Assembly (NCBI GenBank): GCA_038363925.1
Contig: JAQQWL010000010.1
Span: 124,001 to 188,000, forward strand
Reading direction: 5' to 3'
Length of the DNA: 64,000 nucleotides
From: Apiospora phragmitis
Taxonomy: Eukaryota; Ascomycota; Sordariomycetes; Amphisphaeriales; Apiosporaceae
The number at the start of each line of letters is the position of its first letter. Position 1 is the stretch's first letter. Below are positions 32,740-44,655 of this stretch, piece after piece. The notes below the pieces were generated by a model that did not search any database, was not told the DNA's origin, and saw only the letters and a list, made by a program, of their open reading frames with translations. The position numbers and the translations under genes were made by a program.

Positions 32740-35700
32740 GCAGGGGCTAGCATCCTCTTGCGATCAGTTGTCGCAGGCAGGCAGGCTCAGTACTGACCGC
32801 GGTTCCTTTCTCGGTGCATTTCCGAATCAACAAGCAAGTCGTCCAGAAGAGACGTCGTGCTGACGGACGATGCAGCTGCTAGTCGCCTCATGTATTCAGT
32901 CAGACCGGGGGACCTGTAATCATTAATCTCACGGCTCAAATGCCCGATGGATTGGGTAGCATTCACCCACACACGCTAGGGGATTTATTGAACCAGTGTT
33001 GGGAAGCCGGTGGTTCAAGGGTTCTTTTCGCCTATGAAAGGATGGCATTTCGGTAGGGGTAAACGCCATATTGAGCAGGGGGAAGTCACTCAAACAGTTC
33101 GGATGTACCTGTCGTTTTGCCTCATCCGAACGTAAGTCCCAGGTGTAATACTTTTCGCCAGGGCATTATCTATTGTCGTGACTCGTGCTAACCAATCCAA
33201 TTCGCTCGCGGATATCTACCCTACACATCCTACAAAAGACCCAATATGTATCACGGTGGCTGAACCCCCACATATGGTATCCAGGTTTTTGTTTCAATCG
33301 GCCAGTGGTGTCAAAGCTGGTGCATGTACGGAGAACTCCGCAAACGATCAATAATTCGCCGACCGTCGCTATGACGGTCAGCCGCAAGTCCAGGGTCTCG
33401 TCCCTGATTGAGCGCGGATCCTTCGAAAGCAGTCCTCGATGCCCATTGGCGACGAGGCCTTCCTTATCACGGCTTACTGTCCGTGCTACTGCAGGGGGTT
33501 CTGCAAGGGGGGTTTCGAATCTGGACGTTGGCGCAGATGCCGGGGCTGCTTTTCCGGGCAGATGAACCGACCAAAAGAAAAGGCGCAACCCAACCAGTCC
33601 ACGACGGTAGGAACAAATGGAATTGCAGTATCTACTGGCAGCATGTTCCCTTGAGAAATGGTCATTCTGCACACGATATGGTAGAGTTACATGTAAGGCA
33701 GCGCTAAAGGGAAGGAAGATGCAGCTACTGTTTTCGCTGGGCCAATTCCGAAACTGGTGTAGCCCAACTCCGTCATCCCGAACCGCGGCCCCCCGACAAC
33801 GTGCAGCAGAGTTTATATGAACGCAAGGACCGGCCCACCATACAATCTTCCGGGCCCGTCCCGATGCACGTCAGAGGAAAGACATCCGGCCACGGAAAAC
33901 TGGCATCCACAAAGAGGCCTAGGCAGCTCTAGGCCTTGCGGCTGTGGGACGTGACAACTCTCTATTATGAAGACGAGGCATCGCTGGAAGTTTCACCAGC
34001 GCCGATGCTCTCCACTCCACTCTTCTCGATTCCTTCTCTTGGCGATCAGCCTATGTGTCTGCTACTATAGCATAGGGCTCAGCGGGATAACGAGCAAGTT
34101 AATACTTCTTAGTCCAGAAGCGACATGTAGCATGCACTTCCGATCGGGGAGGAACAATCGTCTTCTCCGGCTCTTATGCATCGTATGAGAGATCCCAATG
34201 ATCTGCCCGGATCTGCAAACGGCCTTCTTGCGTTGTATTGTGTCGATTTCAAAACACGATCGAAAACAACTGCTCGCTTAATTTTCGGAATGGAGTTGCT
34301 ACCCGGTGATTGACTCGAGCCCAATTAGCCAATGTTTCTATGTGGAACGCCGATAGGACGTTTTGGGACCAGGACCCAGCTTCGGTGCCACGGGAACGTC
34401 AATGCGTTCTGGAGAACCTGCAAGACCGTTGCAACCAGGGCGAGCACACCAAGACACGCGTTCGTAGGGCAACGTTAAGGTTAAGGTCAACAACAATACG
34501 ATCCAAAGCAGACAGAGCCAGTAAAGCTACCGAAGTAGTCGCGCAGTAAGTAATATTGAAGGAGGACTGAGGGGGCAGCGAGTGAAATGTCGTAGGTTAT
34601 TTGCTGTGCCTTTCCATTTTTCCGAACCCAAGTACCGAGGCACCAAAGAAAGGCCTTGTAGGTTACGGAGTTTGAAGTGGACGAAATTCTGGACGAAAGT
34701 GTTTGATGGGGAATGACCCTACGCTTAGATCTTCTGAAATGATCATCTACCACTCTGCGCAGACGGCTGCAACCTCGCAGCCTCGTTGGATATGAAATGA
34801 GTGCCGTAACGGGCAATGTCGTCACGGCGAAGACCGGGGGCATCTGTCTGTGTGTGCGTGTGCGTGCAGCTCCGACATTGCGACTTGCTGGAGTCCCGCT
34901 CTCTGTTTCTCTCTGTTTGCTTGCTCGGTCCAGGTGTATCGGAAGGGATGAGAGAGGTGCAGATCATGGAACGCGACGATCTGGACAATCTGCTCTTCGC
35001 TAAAACAGTGGCTTCCGTGGCAGCAGTGGTTACAAGTGTGTTCTGGCTGGGGGACGGGAACATACATCGGGCATTCAACATGCAGAGTAGCATATAATCA
35101 GCTGCGCCACTGCATGCCGTTGGGCTGTGACGGCTCTTATTGATATATATGTGAGTTGGGTGAGGGTGTGACTGTGTGACGAGAGGTGGGAAGCGGCGCA
35201 CCTCGATGAGGCACGCAATGTCTGGTCGAGAAACATTAGGATGGGTTCTCCGACAGTGAACTAGCCAGGGTAAAAGTGGCCCGCCACGCGATGTCACAAG
35301 GGAAAATGGCCGGGAGCGTCAACAAGTTTTCTGTCACGTTCGACACTAAAATGTCCTGAGCCTGGTCCGGGTGCTCTCCTCCCTCCAGCAATAGCAACGG
35401 CTCCAGCAGACTCAGCAGCAAAGAATCCAGGAACGCCACAGGCCCCCCTTCACTTTCGGATCATTATCACCACTCACAGCGCCCGCTGCCCACCCCCTGC
35501 CCCGGCCCAGCTCCCACAACCGGAAAGCCAAGGCCGGCGTCTGCGTGCGACATCACAATGGCGGCATCTTGTGCTGGACCCCGGCGAAGCCACCCCCCAC
35601 CCCCCCCATCCGCGAAGGGTGAAACATCACTGACGTCTGCGCACGGCCGAGAAAGTGTACGATTTTCCAGAGGGTAATAGTACCATGGCATTCTGGCCTG

Positions 35701-36119
35701 CTCATCGGCATATTTTGGTGCTACAATACGACCCCAATGACCACCATCATGACGAGAAACAGCGGGGGCAAGGTGAGCGCAAGCGAGGAAAGGGTCCATG
35801 CAACGCTGCAGGCAACGGACCCTGTTGCAGTCGCTCGCACTCGCGATCGCATCCCGCACTTTTGCTCCACGGCTGTCGCCGTTCCAGAATGAGCGGACAT
35901 TCATTACTTATTGCAGGCCCTTCCTCTCTCCCTTCTGCGTCCCTCCCTTCTTGGTGCGAAGGGAGATGACGGAACGCAGGAGGTTGCAAAATATAGGCTT
36001 GAAAATCTCATAGCTGGTTCTTCGTCGTTATTGCGTCGGTCCGTTCTGATCTAATTTTTCATGTTCCAACGCTGAGCGTTTTATGTTTTTGCTCGACGGC
36101 CTTATTTTATTAATTCACG

Positions 36120-38357
36120 ATGAGCAACATGGGCTCAGCTGGCGCGCCCAGCAACGTGGGCGGCGGTAGCGGCAGCGGCAATGGAGGCAGCGGTGGTGGT
36201 GGTATGGCGCTGGGCGGAGGCGACGGCCTGCCGCCGCCGATAGCGCCGATGGACCCGGCCGTGTTCGCGATGCTGCCCCATAACACGAGCACGGGGCCCA
36301 TCATCGCCGTCAGCATCCTGTGCATGCTGGTCGCCGCGACGGCCGTGAGCCTGCGCGTCTACACACGGCAGTTCCTGCTCAACCGCGTCGGGCCCGACGA
36401 CTTCATGGCCGTCGCCGCGCTCGCCGGCGTCGTCGCCCTGGGGTCCATCACCATCATCCACACCAACTTCGGGCTCGGCTCCCACATTTATGATATTGCG
36501 ATGGACCCTTTCCTGATCATGGACTTCTTCAAGGTGCGTTTTCCCATGCCCCTTACAGTTCTTTCCCTTGCCACCTAAAGAACGAGAGAAACTAACAAAC
36601 CGAAAAACAGTTCTTCTACCTCGGCGTCGTCGTCTACAACGTCTCGCTCGTCTTCGTCAAGCTGAGCCTTTTCCTGCAGTACTACCGCCTCGTGGACCAG
36701 GTGCCCCGGTACCGCCCCCTCTTCCTGTGCGCCGGTTTTGTGGTTATGGGCTGGACCGTCGCCATGATCTTCACCATGACCTTCATCTGCATCCCCGTCT
36801 ACGCCTACTGGGACAAGAGCGTGCCGCACATGTGCCTGTCGGACCCCGTCATGCAGCTGACCAACTCCATCGGCAACATCATCACCGACGTGATCCTGCT
36901 GCTGCTGCCGATGCCCGTGCTCTGGCGCCTCAACCTGCCGACGCGGCAGAAGTGGAGCGTCATCGGCATCTTCAGCCTCGGGTTCATGTGAGTAGAAGAA
37001 ACCCATTTCCAATTCAATCCTCCTCTCCTCCCCGCCCTGTCTCGTTCCTCATGTGAATGGCGAATAGCTGACTGACCACCCCTCCCCTGCGAACAGCACC
37101 TGCATCGTCTCCCTCCTGCGCGTCATCTTCGTCTTCGACCACGGCCCCTCGTCCGACATCACCTTCGAGGGCACCACCATCACGGGCTGGACCATCGCCG
37201 AGGTCACGACGGGCCTGCTAGCCTCGTCGCTCATCACGCTGCGGCCGCTCATGAGCAAGCTCTCGCCCGCGGCCTGGCGCAGCCGCCTCGGCAAGTCGAC
37301 CAACGGCGGCAACACCACCGGCACCGGCACCGGCACCAACACCACAGAGCGCAAGTCGACAGACAACAAGAACGGTATCGTCAACGCCAACGACGAGCCG
37401 CCGATCCCATTGCAGCCGGTCCTGACACAAAAGCAGTACCAGCACCCGCAACAGCAACAACAACAAAATAGCCGCCCGTACTCCTTCCCCGAGAGCGAAG
37501 AAGGCGGCCTCGACAACGACCAAGCCTCCCGCGACAGCAGCGACGTCGAGCTCGTCGTGCAGAAGCCCACGCCGAACACGCCCGCGACCCCGTTCGCCGA
37601 GAAGCGGCGCCGGTCCCGCGTCAACTCGGCCGCCTCCCTGGCCGCCGTGCGCGACGCCACCGGCTGGGGCCCGCCGCCGCCCGCCCCGCCCTTCTACTTC
37701 GCCGAGGAGCAACAACAGCAAGAAACCCCGTCCCAGCAGCGCCGCGCTCAGCAGCAACAGGAGTACCAGCGGCACCGGCAGTCGCGCAGCGCGACCTTCT
37801 ACAACAACAGCCTGAACTACAACCCCGGTGGGCTCGAGGGAGGAGTAGGCGCAGGAGGTGCAGGAACAGGAATAGGACGGGCCTCTTCTTCCTCCACGAC
37901 GTCTCATGGACAATTGGGACAAGGACCCCCGGGCATGCGCAACAACCAGCACCGCCGCCACGCCTCGACCAAGTCGGCCGACCGCGTCATCTCGCTGCAC
38001 CCGAGCTACTCCACCTCGTCCTACTCGACGACGCCGCCGCCGCCGCCGCCGCCCAAGTCGCCCTGGGCCCTGAACGCCGCGGTACCACCACCCCCGATGC
38101 CGCGGCCGTCCAACATGGGAACAGACCGGCAATCCACCCTGCCGCCGCTGCCGGCTCTGCCCCAGGGTAGGGGTATGGGTCCTGCTGGTCCCTCCAACCC
38201 GCTGCCGGCGACGCCGCGGGCGCCGCGGCCCCCGCCCAAGCATTCGCACAGCCAGTCGTCGTCGTCGACGCGGTCCGACATCTCGTACGAGGTCAAGGTG
38301 TGGTCGCAGAAGGGCGCGGGCGGTCCCCGCGGAGGAGTCGATGACCGGCGTTTTTAA
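36120..38357 (+). CDS. PTH11-like integral membrane protein with long disordered tail
   Basis: Three exons (36120-36533, 36611-36987, 37097-38357) join in phase to give 683 residues. A Gly/Ser-rich N-terminus leads to TM1 (IIAVSILCMLVAATAV), RVYTRQFLLNRVGPDDFMAV, TNFGLGSHIYDI, YNVSLVFVKLSLFLQYYRL, TFICIPVYAYWD, NSIGNIITDVILLLLPMPVL and FITCIVSLLRVIFVF. This is the fungal rhodopsin/PTH11-like fold. The C-terminal half, over 330 residues, is low complexity: Thr/Gly/Asn, polyglutamine patches, polyproline (TPPPPPPPPKSPW) and Ser-rich segments. No CFEM domain is present. It is probably a plasma-membrane receptor-like protein with a large cytoplasmic scaffold tail; ligand and partners are unknown. 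Confidence 0.92.
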
Positions 38358-38969
38358 GTAAAGTCGTTGTTATCGATCGATAGGAAAAAAAGCTATGTAC
38401 GAATATTGTAAGAAAAGAGACGATAGGGGGTTAGGATAAGGGGTTAAGACCGAGAATCCAGGATAAGACAGGAAAGGATACGGATAAGTTACGATACCAC
38501 AGGCTACGATACCCCCCAGTACATTACATATGTTTTACTATACATACAATACAAATCTTCTTTGTTGTTCAACTAGATTGTTCTCTCCCGTTCTCTCGTC
38601 GTGGACAGAGGCCTGTGTTTCGTTCCGTCTTTCGGTCGGCAACTGAGCGATGTGACTTCGGCAACTCTTGACAATAACTACCAGTCGTTAGTAGAACACC
38701 ACCCTGCAATGCGAATGACCACTCAGCCAAATATAGGTACTCCGAAAGCGGCGAGGCAGCTTCCTACTTGTTTCATTGCCGTACCTTGCTGTCATACGGA
38801 TACTCGCGATATTATGTTGTCCGTGCTGCACCGTCTCCCGTAAAAATCCAAAAACACCATGCTATGCAGCCCAGTAAAAGCGTAAGGCTGTTTATCCGTC
38901 CATCCATCCGTTGCGCCCAAAAGTTTTTATTTACTCCAACCCGCTCCCGCGCTCTCTCTCCTCCCTTAA
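38358..38969. other. Convergent 3' intergenic region
   Basis: This 612 nt spacer lies between two converging genes. Nothing beyond the expected 3' UTRs is seen. Confidence 0.6.
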
Positions 38970-41900
38970 CTAATTCCTCACTTCGCCCATAGCATCATCA
39001 CCATCAGCATCACGTCGCGTGACGAGTAGGTTGGTATGATTCGTGACCCCGTTCGTGCTCGGCAGATCCCTGTGGTCCGCCAAATTGCCGAGCAGGACCT
39101 CGATCTTCCGAATGAGGTCCGGGATGCGGAAGGGCTTGGAGACGACGTCGTCCATGCCGCTGCGCTTGGCGGACGTGATCTGCTCGTCGCGCACGTTGGC
39201 CGTGACGGCGATGACGGGGACGTGACCCCGCACCTTCCCGTCGTTCTGCATCTTGCGGATCTCGCGTACGCACGTGAGACCGTCCATGTTGGGCATCTCC
39301 AGGTCCATCAGGACGACCGAAAGCTTGCGCCCGCCGGGGCCGCGCCGGTACGTCGTCTGTTCCAAAAATGCCAGGGCCTCGAGGCCGTCGTTGGCGGCGT
39401 CCACGCCGATGCCCGCCTTCTTCAGCTGCTTCACGAGCACCTTCTGGTTCACCAGGTTGTCTTCGACCACCAGGACCTGCAGCTCTTTCTGGTCGAACAG
39501 CGGGGCGGCCTTGGCCGAGACGAGGTTGGTCACGAGGTCTACGGCGGGCCCGGTAGAGGCAAGGTCTTGGCGCTGGGGAGCTAGGGGCGTCGTAAGGGAG
39601 GAAGCGCCGGTCATCGAAGCCACGATAGGAGTGATACGTCTCTTCATGGCTGGCTGAGGGGTCTCGGTTCGTCTGGCAGTAATGAAGAAGGCAAAAGTAC
39701 TGCCGTGGTCCGCCTTGGAAGAAACACCGATTTGGCCACTGTGGAGCTCGGCCAGCTGGCGACATATGAACAGGCCCAGACCACTGCCTCCGTACTGAGC
39801 GTGGGTGCGGGGCGAGGCTTGCGAGAAGCGCCCAAAGAGAACCTTTACTTCTTCGGGCGTCAGGCCGCAACCCGTATCCGAGACCTGGAAGCACAGGTAA
39901 ATAATCTCGCCGTTGCCCCCATCCTCCCCGAGGGGGATTCCCGGATTCGACGTCCGGACGGGGATGTACTTGAAGCCGGGAGCGTTAGCATCCGTGGGCG
40001 GGGACTTGGACACGGCAACCGACACCGTGATAACGCGTCGGTCGGCGGCGGCCGTGAATTTGATGGCGTTCGTCACGAGGTTGATGAGGATCTGGAGGAC
40101 CCGGCTGGGGTCGAAATTGACCCAGTCGACGCTGAGGGCACGGAACGAGTCATCGGCGTGCGTGACCATTTGTATGTCCTTGGCCTGCAGCTCGGGCTCG
40201 AACATCTTGACGGCCCGCCGGAGCACTTCGATCGGCTGTGCGGGAATCGGGGTGATAACGAGAAGATTCGAGTCCAGTTTAGAGACGGTAAGAATATCAT
40301 CGACGATGGACTTCTGGTGCTGGACGCAGAGCGAGATGGTGCGGGCGGCATCGAGGCAGTTATCGACGTCTTCGGCGGATGGCGGGCAGTTTTTGCCGCG
40401 GTGTGTGTCTAGGGTGGTTAGGATGTCGTCGGAGCATTGCAGGATGGCGCTGAGAGGGTTCCTCATCTCGTGGGACGTGATATCAATAAACTCGTTTTGC
40501 TGCCTCCGTGTCTCTTCGGCCTCTTGCAGACGTCGGTTCTGAAGTCCCTGTGCCCATTTGAGATGGGAAATGTCGGTAACGGAGCCCATGATGGACCGCA
40601 CAGAGCCTTCGGGCGCGAGCTCGGGCTGTGCAGTCACCAGAAGCCAGTAATCGATAGCTTCGCCGTTTAGATCCACGGGCTGAACGCAGATCTTCTTCAT
40701 TTGTACTTCGCCGGACCATGGAGTCCGCTCCACCACCATCTGATGCCAGCCACTCTGCATATGCTTCGTGCTGCACTCGGCCACTTGTTCCAGCCACGAC
40801 ATCTCGTACAAGTTTTCACGCGGGTGGCCCGTCATCTCAAAGTATCTGTCGTTGCCTTCGCGGAGGACGCCGTCCGTATTCACCAAGAACATGCCGAGGG
40901 GGAGAGCTCCGTCATCCGCCGCAGCCGACTCGTCTGGAGAGCCAGTTGCTGTGTTAAATGCTCTTGTTCTAGCGCCGCTGCCTCGGCGGCGTCGCGAGAC
41001 CGTCTCACTTCCTCTTCGTACAACATAAAGGAGGCGAGGGATGTGGCCAGCTGTCGGTGCAACATAATAGTAAAAGAGCGGTACCCTTTGTCGTAAGGGC
41101 GCCGCGGATTTACACCGAGCAGCAGGAAGCCCAGCACCATGTCCCCGTTGGTGGGACGGACCGGGAATATGATGGCAGAATCGCAGGGGTCGCCGAATCC
41201 GCGGAACGTGATATCTTCTAGTAGCTCCTCCGGAAGAGTCCCGTCTCGGGTGTGTAGCAACAAAGGTTCCCTCGTGCGCATGGCTTCTCGGAATGCCGGG
41301 ATGAACCCTTCACGGCTCCGCTTCAGATCGAGCTGTTTGGGGGCAGCAAGGTGTCCCTCGGTCACCCCGATGGTGCCCTCTAGGTGGCACGACTTTAGCG
41401 AGATGGTGCTACCCGACGAGATAGAAACCTGGTCGTTTTCTTCGCTATCTCCGACCGAGTAGAGTAGCGCAAAGGGTACGTCGAAATGGTTGTCCTCCAG
41501 GCCCTCGAGCAGAAGCCTCCAGAATTGCTTGACGCTCTTGGCGCGGGACACCGTCTCGCCGAGTCTGTTGATGGTACTCATCCGGCGATGGCTCAAGACC
41601 GACTGCGTCGTCTCGAACGGGGCATTGTAAAAGCCCAGTATGCGATCAGTTCCTCCGTAGAGGGGTGTCCACGACCACGACCAGAAGGTCTCTTCCAGCA
41701 AGCCATAGCGTTCAATCGGCAAATAATCATCGATCTTGCGAATGGAGATGCCCGTGCGCGCGCATTCAGTGAAGACGCCGCTGACGGAGTCCCAGAGTTC
41801 GGAAAAGGGACCAGAGAAACCGGTGCCCATCAAGGCAGGATGCTTGTTCCCTGCCACCTCGATGGCGTAAGCCTCGTTGTAGAGCATGGTCAGGTCATTG

Positions 41901-42772
41901 CCCCAGAAGAGGGCGGCAGGGTGGGGATTGTTCATGACCAAATTCACCGTCTGGCGGAACTCGGGGGACCATTTCTTCAAGGACCCCAAGGGCGTATTCT
42001 CCCACTGGATGCCCCGGGCAAGCTGGAGATGTGGCGACAGGATTCCCTTGGGTTTCGGCGCGGTCCAGTCGGCCACGACCTTCTCCGGGGCGGCCAGGAA
42101 GAGCTTCTTGCTCTGTGTGGAGGTGGTATTGTTGGAGCTGGAGCCGGAGTTTTTGGGAGGCGGCTGCGGTTTGGCCAGTGCCGACGACACGAGGGTAGAG
42201 CTTCTGTCGGTTTGATCGACCGAATACTTGCGCTTTCTTTGGGCCGCCGGCTGGTCTTCCGGGGATCTTTCCGAGACCACGGAGAGATCCCGTACAGGGA
42301 CACTATGGGCATAGAGGTTGCCGCTGATGAGTCTCCAGCGCTTACGGACGGTCGAACCCGTCCAGATCATGTCTTGGAACATATGCGACAAAGGAAAGAC
42401 ATCTCGGGAGTCGTCAAACCTAGTGACGCCGGTGGCCCAGCTGCTGAATTCCTCGTAGGGACGTTGAATGTCCGGGGCGCCCTTGCCCAGGATGGTGTCG
42501 TGGAGAGGCTCATGGAGGCGGAGAGCGGAGTTGCAAAAGACGGGGAGGATCCTGGAGGCGCCAATGGTGGCGCTCTCATCCGGGTCCAGATCAATCACAA
42601 AGGTCGGGCGCGAATCCTGTTCGAGCACCTCGGTGATGGAGCAGGCATTGAACTCATGCAACGATTTGCTCTCCTCGGTGGGCGCTAGCTGTTGAGGTTC
42701 GGTTGCGATGCTGCTGTCGTCGATGTCCTGGGCGGCCGGCGAGCGGGGCCGTGGCATCACGACGGAGGCCAT
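38970..42772 (-). CDS. Hybrid histidine kinase (PAS / HisKA / HATPase / REC), frame broken by one base
   Basis: The N-terminal half begins at the ATG at 42772 and has PAS/GAF-like regions (GIQWENTPLGSLKKWSPEF, NPHPAALFWGNDLTMLYNEA, FWSWSWTPLYGG). The C-terminal half has another PAS (MFLVNTDGVLREGNDRYFEM) and the H-box DITSHEMRNPLSA with the phospho-acceptor His at 40470-40472. It then has the N-box ILINLVTNAIKFTA, G-boxes SDTGCGLTPEE and YGGSGLGLFICRQLAELHSG, and a receiver domain (VVEDNLVNQKVL, Asp at 39303-39305 in VLMDLEMPNMDG, and a Lys in SKPFRIPDL). Such proteins feed fungal phosphorelays to HPt and response regulators. The halves are in different frames. The switch lies at plus-strand GGGGG 40898-40902 (ELSP-GMFLV), where one added C restores the reading. 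The expected product is about 1,260 residues. Confidence 0.92.
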
Positions 42773-44174
42773 GGAAGAGAGCAGCGGATGATGATGTCAT
42801 GAAGAAGTCGTCCGGCACAGTCCATATCGCAGCAGAGAGAGGTTTGTTTCTCTCTCAAATGGCGATCAAGTAGGCGACAACGAGGCGTAGCAAGCGCGAA
42901 GTCATGGCGGACCAAGCAAATTTGCTGGTAACGAATTGTGAGCAGAGCAGTAAAACACGGGGTAACGTGTCAGAAAAAAGTAAAAAACAAGCAGCAGGAA
43001 GTTCAGACGACGCCGTTGGCGAACGCCTCTCCAGTCAGTCGGAAGTATGAAGAGTTTAAAGGCCTCGACCGGGCTCGATAGGTACGCTGATGTTGGCTAG
43101 TTTTAGGGACTTACACACCTAACGCGAGTACTAGGATCTCTGTTACTCTAACAATAACACCTGGCGAGGGGAGGTAAGCAAATGCAAGTAGGATCGTAGT
43201 CGTAGGTGGGTGGTGAGATGAGAAGGAGATCGGCAGGAAAAGGGCCAACGTAGGTATGTAGGCCAGTGGCAGTGGCCGTCACAAGTGGATGATGGGAAAA
43301 GTCGAGTGGAAGCTGTGCTTTCCGCTCTCTCTTCCCCCCCCCCAGCCTCCGTCAAGTTGAGGTCAAGCTGGGCCAAGCACCAGCAACACCCCGGCAACTT
43401 AACTCAAGGTTCTTACTTCCTGTAGTTAGCACAGCCAACAGCAGAGTGCCGCATATGCGCACGCACCAGCCCTATATCACGGGCAACATCAACTTGCAGC
43501 GACAACTCCGGCAGCAAGCAGGCAAGCGAGGCCAAGGAGACAGACAGACTGACCAGGGCCGTCTTGTAGTTCGAGTCAATCCTGCACCATGATTGGCACG
43601 GGCCACGGCCGCCAATTTTGATCGTGATCCACCGTGCCAATCACCGATCATCAACCATAATAAGCACCTAGGCACTAAGATAGATGTTATCCAGATCCAT
43701 CCAGCTGGGTCAGCCGCAGTGGCAGATCAACTAGTGGTAATACCTGCCAAGTTTCCTAGTAGTACCTGTCATTTACATATACCGTAAGGGTTCCCCAGAT
43801 CAGATATATACGGACTTGCAACTTGTAGGCCGGCAAAGAGCATTGTTGCTATTCAGGCTGTTTACTTTGCCTATCACACGAGACGGTGTGCCATGCTACG
43901 CCGTATGCAACGAGGTGGGACAGGCCATGCGAAACTGCTCATCACTGCTAGTCACGGCTTGGGCGGCTCAATTGCCCCAATCACTTCTTCGGTTCGCGAC
44001 GTGGGATCTCCTAACCTTCACTGCTTAACGCCGATATTGTGCAGCTTGTCGGGTTGGTCATGCTGTCTTATTGATCATACTGCCAGACTGATTGACAAAC
44101 GAGGCTGTGGTTGGTGTCTTCTTCTTCTTCCCAACCCATGCTGTCGTTGGTAGCCTGCCTGTGCCATATCCATA
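42773..44174. other. Intergenic, no gene recognised
   Basis: About 1.4 kb that should hold the histidine kinase promoter and the 3' UTR of the small stress-type gene. A C10 run is at 43334-43343. Open frames are short and without motifs. Confidence 0.55.
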
Positions 44175-44655
44175 CTAATATCTCTCCTTATCCTTGACGG
44201 GCAAGTCGGTGCCGGCCGCCTTCTTGTACTGGCCGCGGATGGCGTCGGAGATGGCTTCGTCCTTGGCTTGCTCGGCGGCACTCTCGTTGCTCTGTTGACC
44301 TTGGCCCATGACATGCTCCTGAACCCAATCCACGCCTACATGTCGCATCAACCAGGTCAGTACCGTCGACGAATCAATCGGGCGATGGATGGGGAGAGTA
44401 TTGTGGCCGTATGTGGAGGAGGGATGTGGAGGAGGGATGGAGGCAGAGACAGAATGTCACGTCCGAGAGGTACGCACCTTTGTCCAATGCATCTTCGTTC
44501 TTCTCGCTCTCGGGGCCGCCGCCCGCCATACCGTTCAGCTTGTCCATGAAGCCTCCACCCGAGGAGGACGACTGTTGGCCTTGCTGCTGTGACTGCTGCT
44601 TCTGCTCCGCTCCCTTGGAGTCGTTGTTGCCGGTCAACTTGTTTACGAAGTCCAT
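44175..44655 (-). CDS. Small hydrophilic conserved fungal protein (stress/DNA-damage-responsive type)
   Basis: Two exons (44655-44478 and 44335-44175) join in phase across a 142 nt intron, giving about 112 residues. The sequence starts MDFVNKLTGNND and has a Gln/Ser-rich stretch. It then carries the motif GGGFMDKLNGMAGGGP and SEKNEDALDKGVDWVQEHVM, and a charged end (AKDEAISDAIRGQYKKAAG, DLPVKDKERY). I recognise this as a widespread small filamentous-fungal protein, sometimes labelled DNA damage-responsive protein 48-like. The molecular role is not established. It is very hydrophilic, with no signal peptide or membrane helix. The CDS starts at the ATG at 44655; the open frame extends only to a GTG upstream. 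Confidence 0.8.

Noticed and set aside
33166..33672. 168-codon minus-strand frame in the left desert
   Set aside because: It has no ATG start at its head and no recognisable domain; weak evidence only.
35467..35904. 145-codon minus-strand frame
   Set aside because: It lies in the promoter side of the PTH11-like gene; poly-Gly content comes from a C-run and no motif is present.
37218..38249. 343-codon minus-strand frame
   Set aside because: It is antisense to the repetitive tail of the PTH11-like gene; the Arg/Gly/Val-rich content mirrors the sense repeats.
41486..42688. 400-codon plus-strand open frame
   Set aside because: It is antisense to the histidine kinase N-terminal half, whose sense strand has clear domain content.
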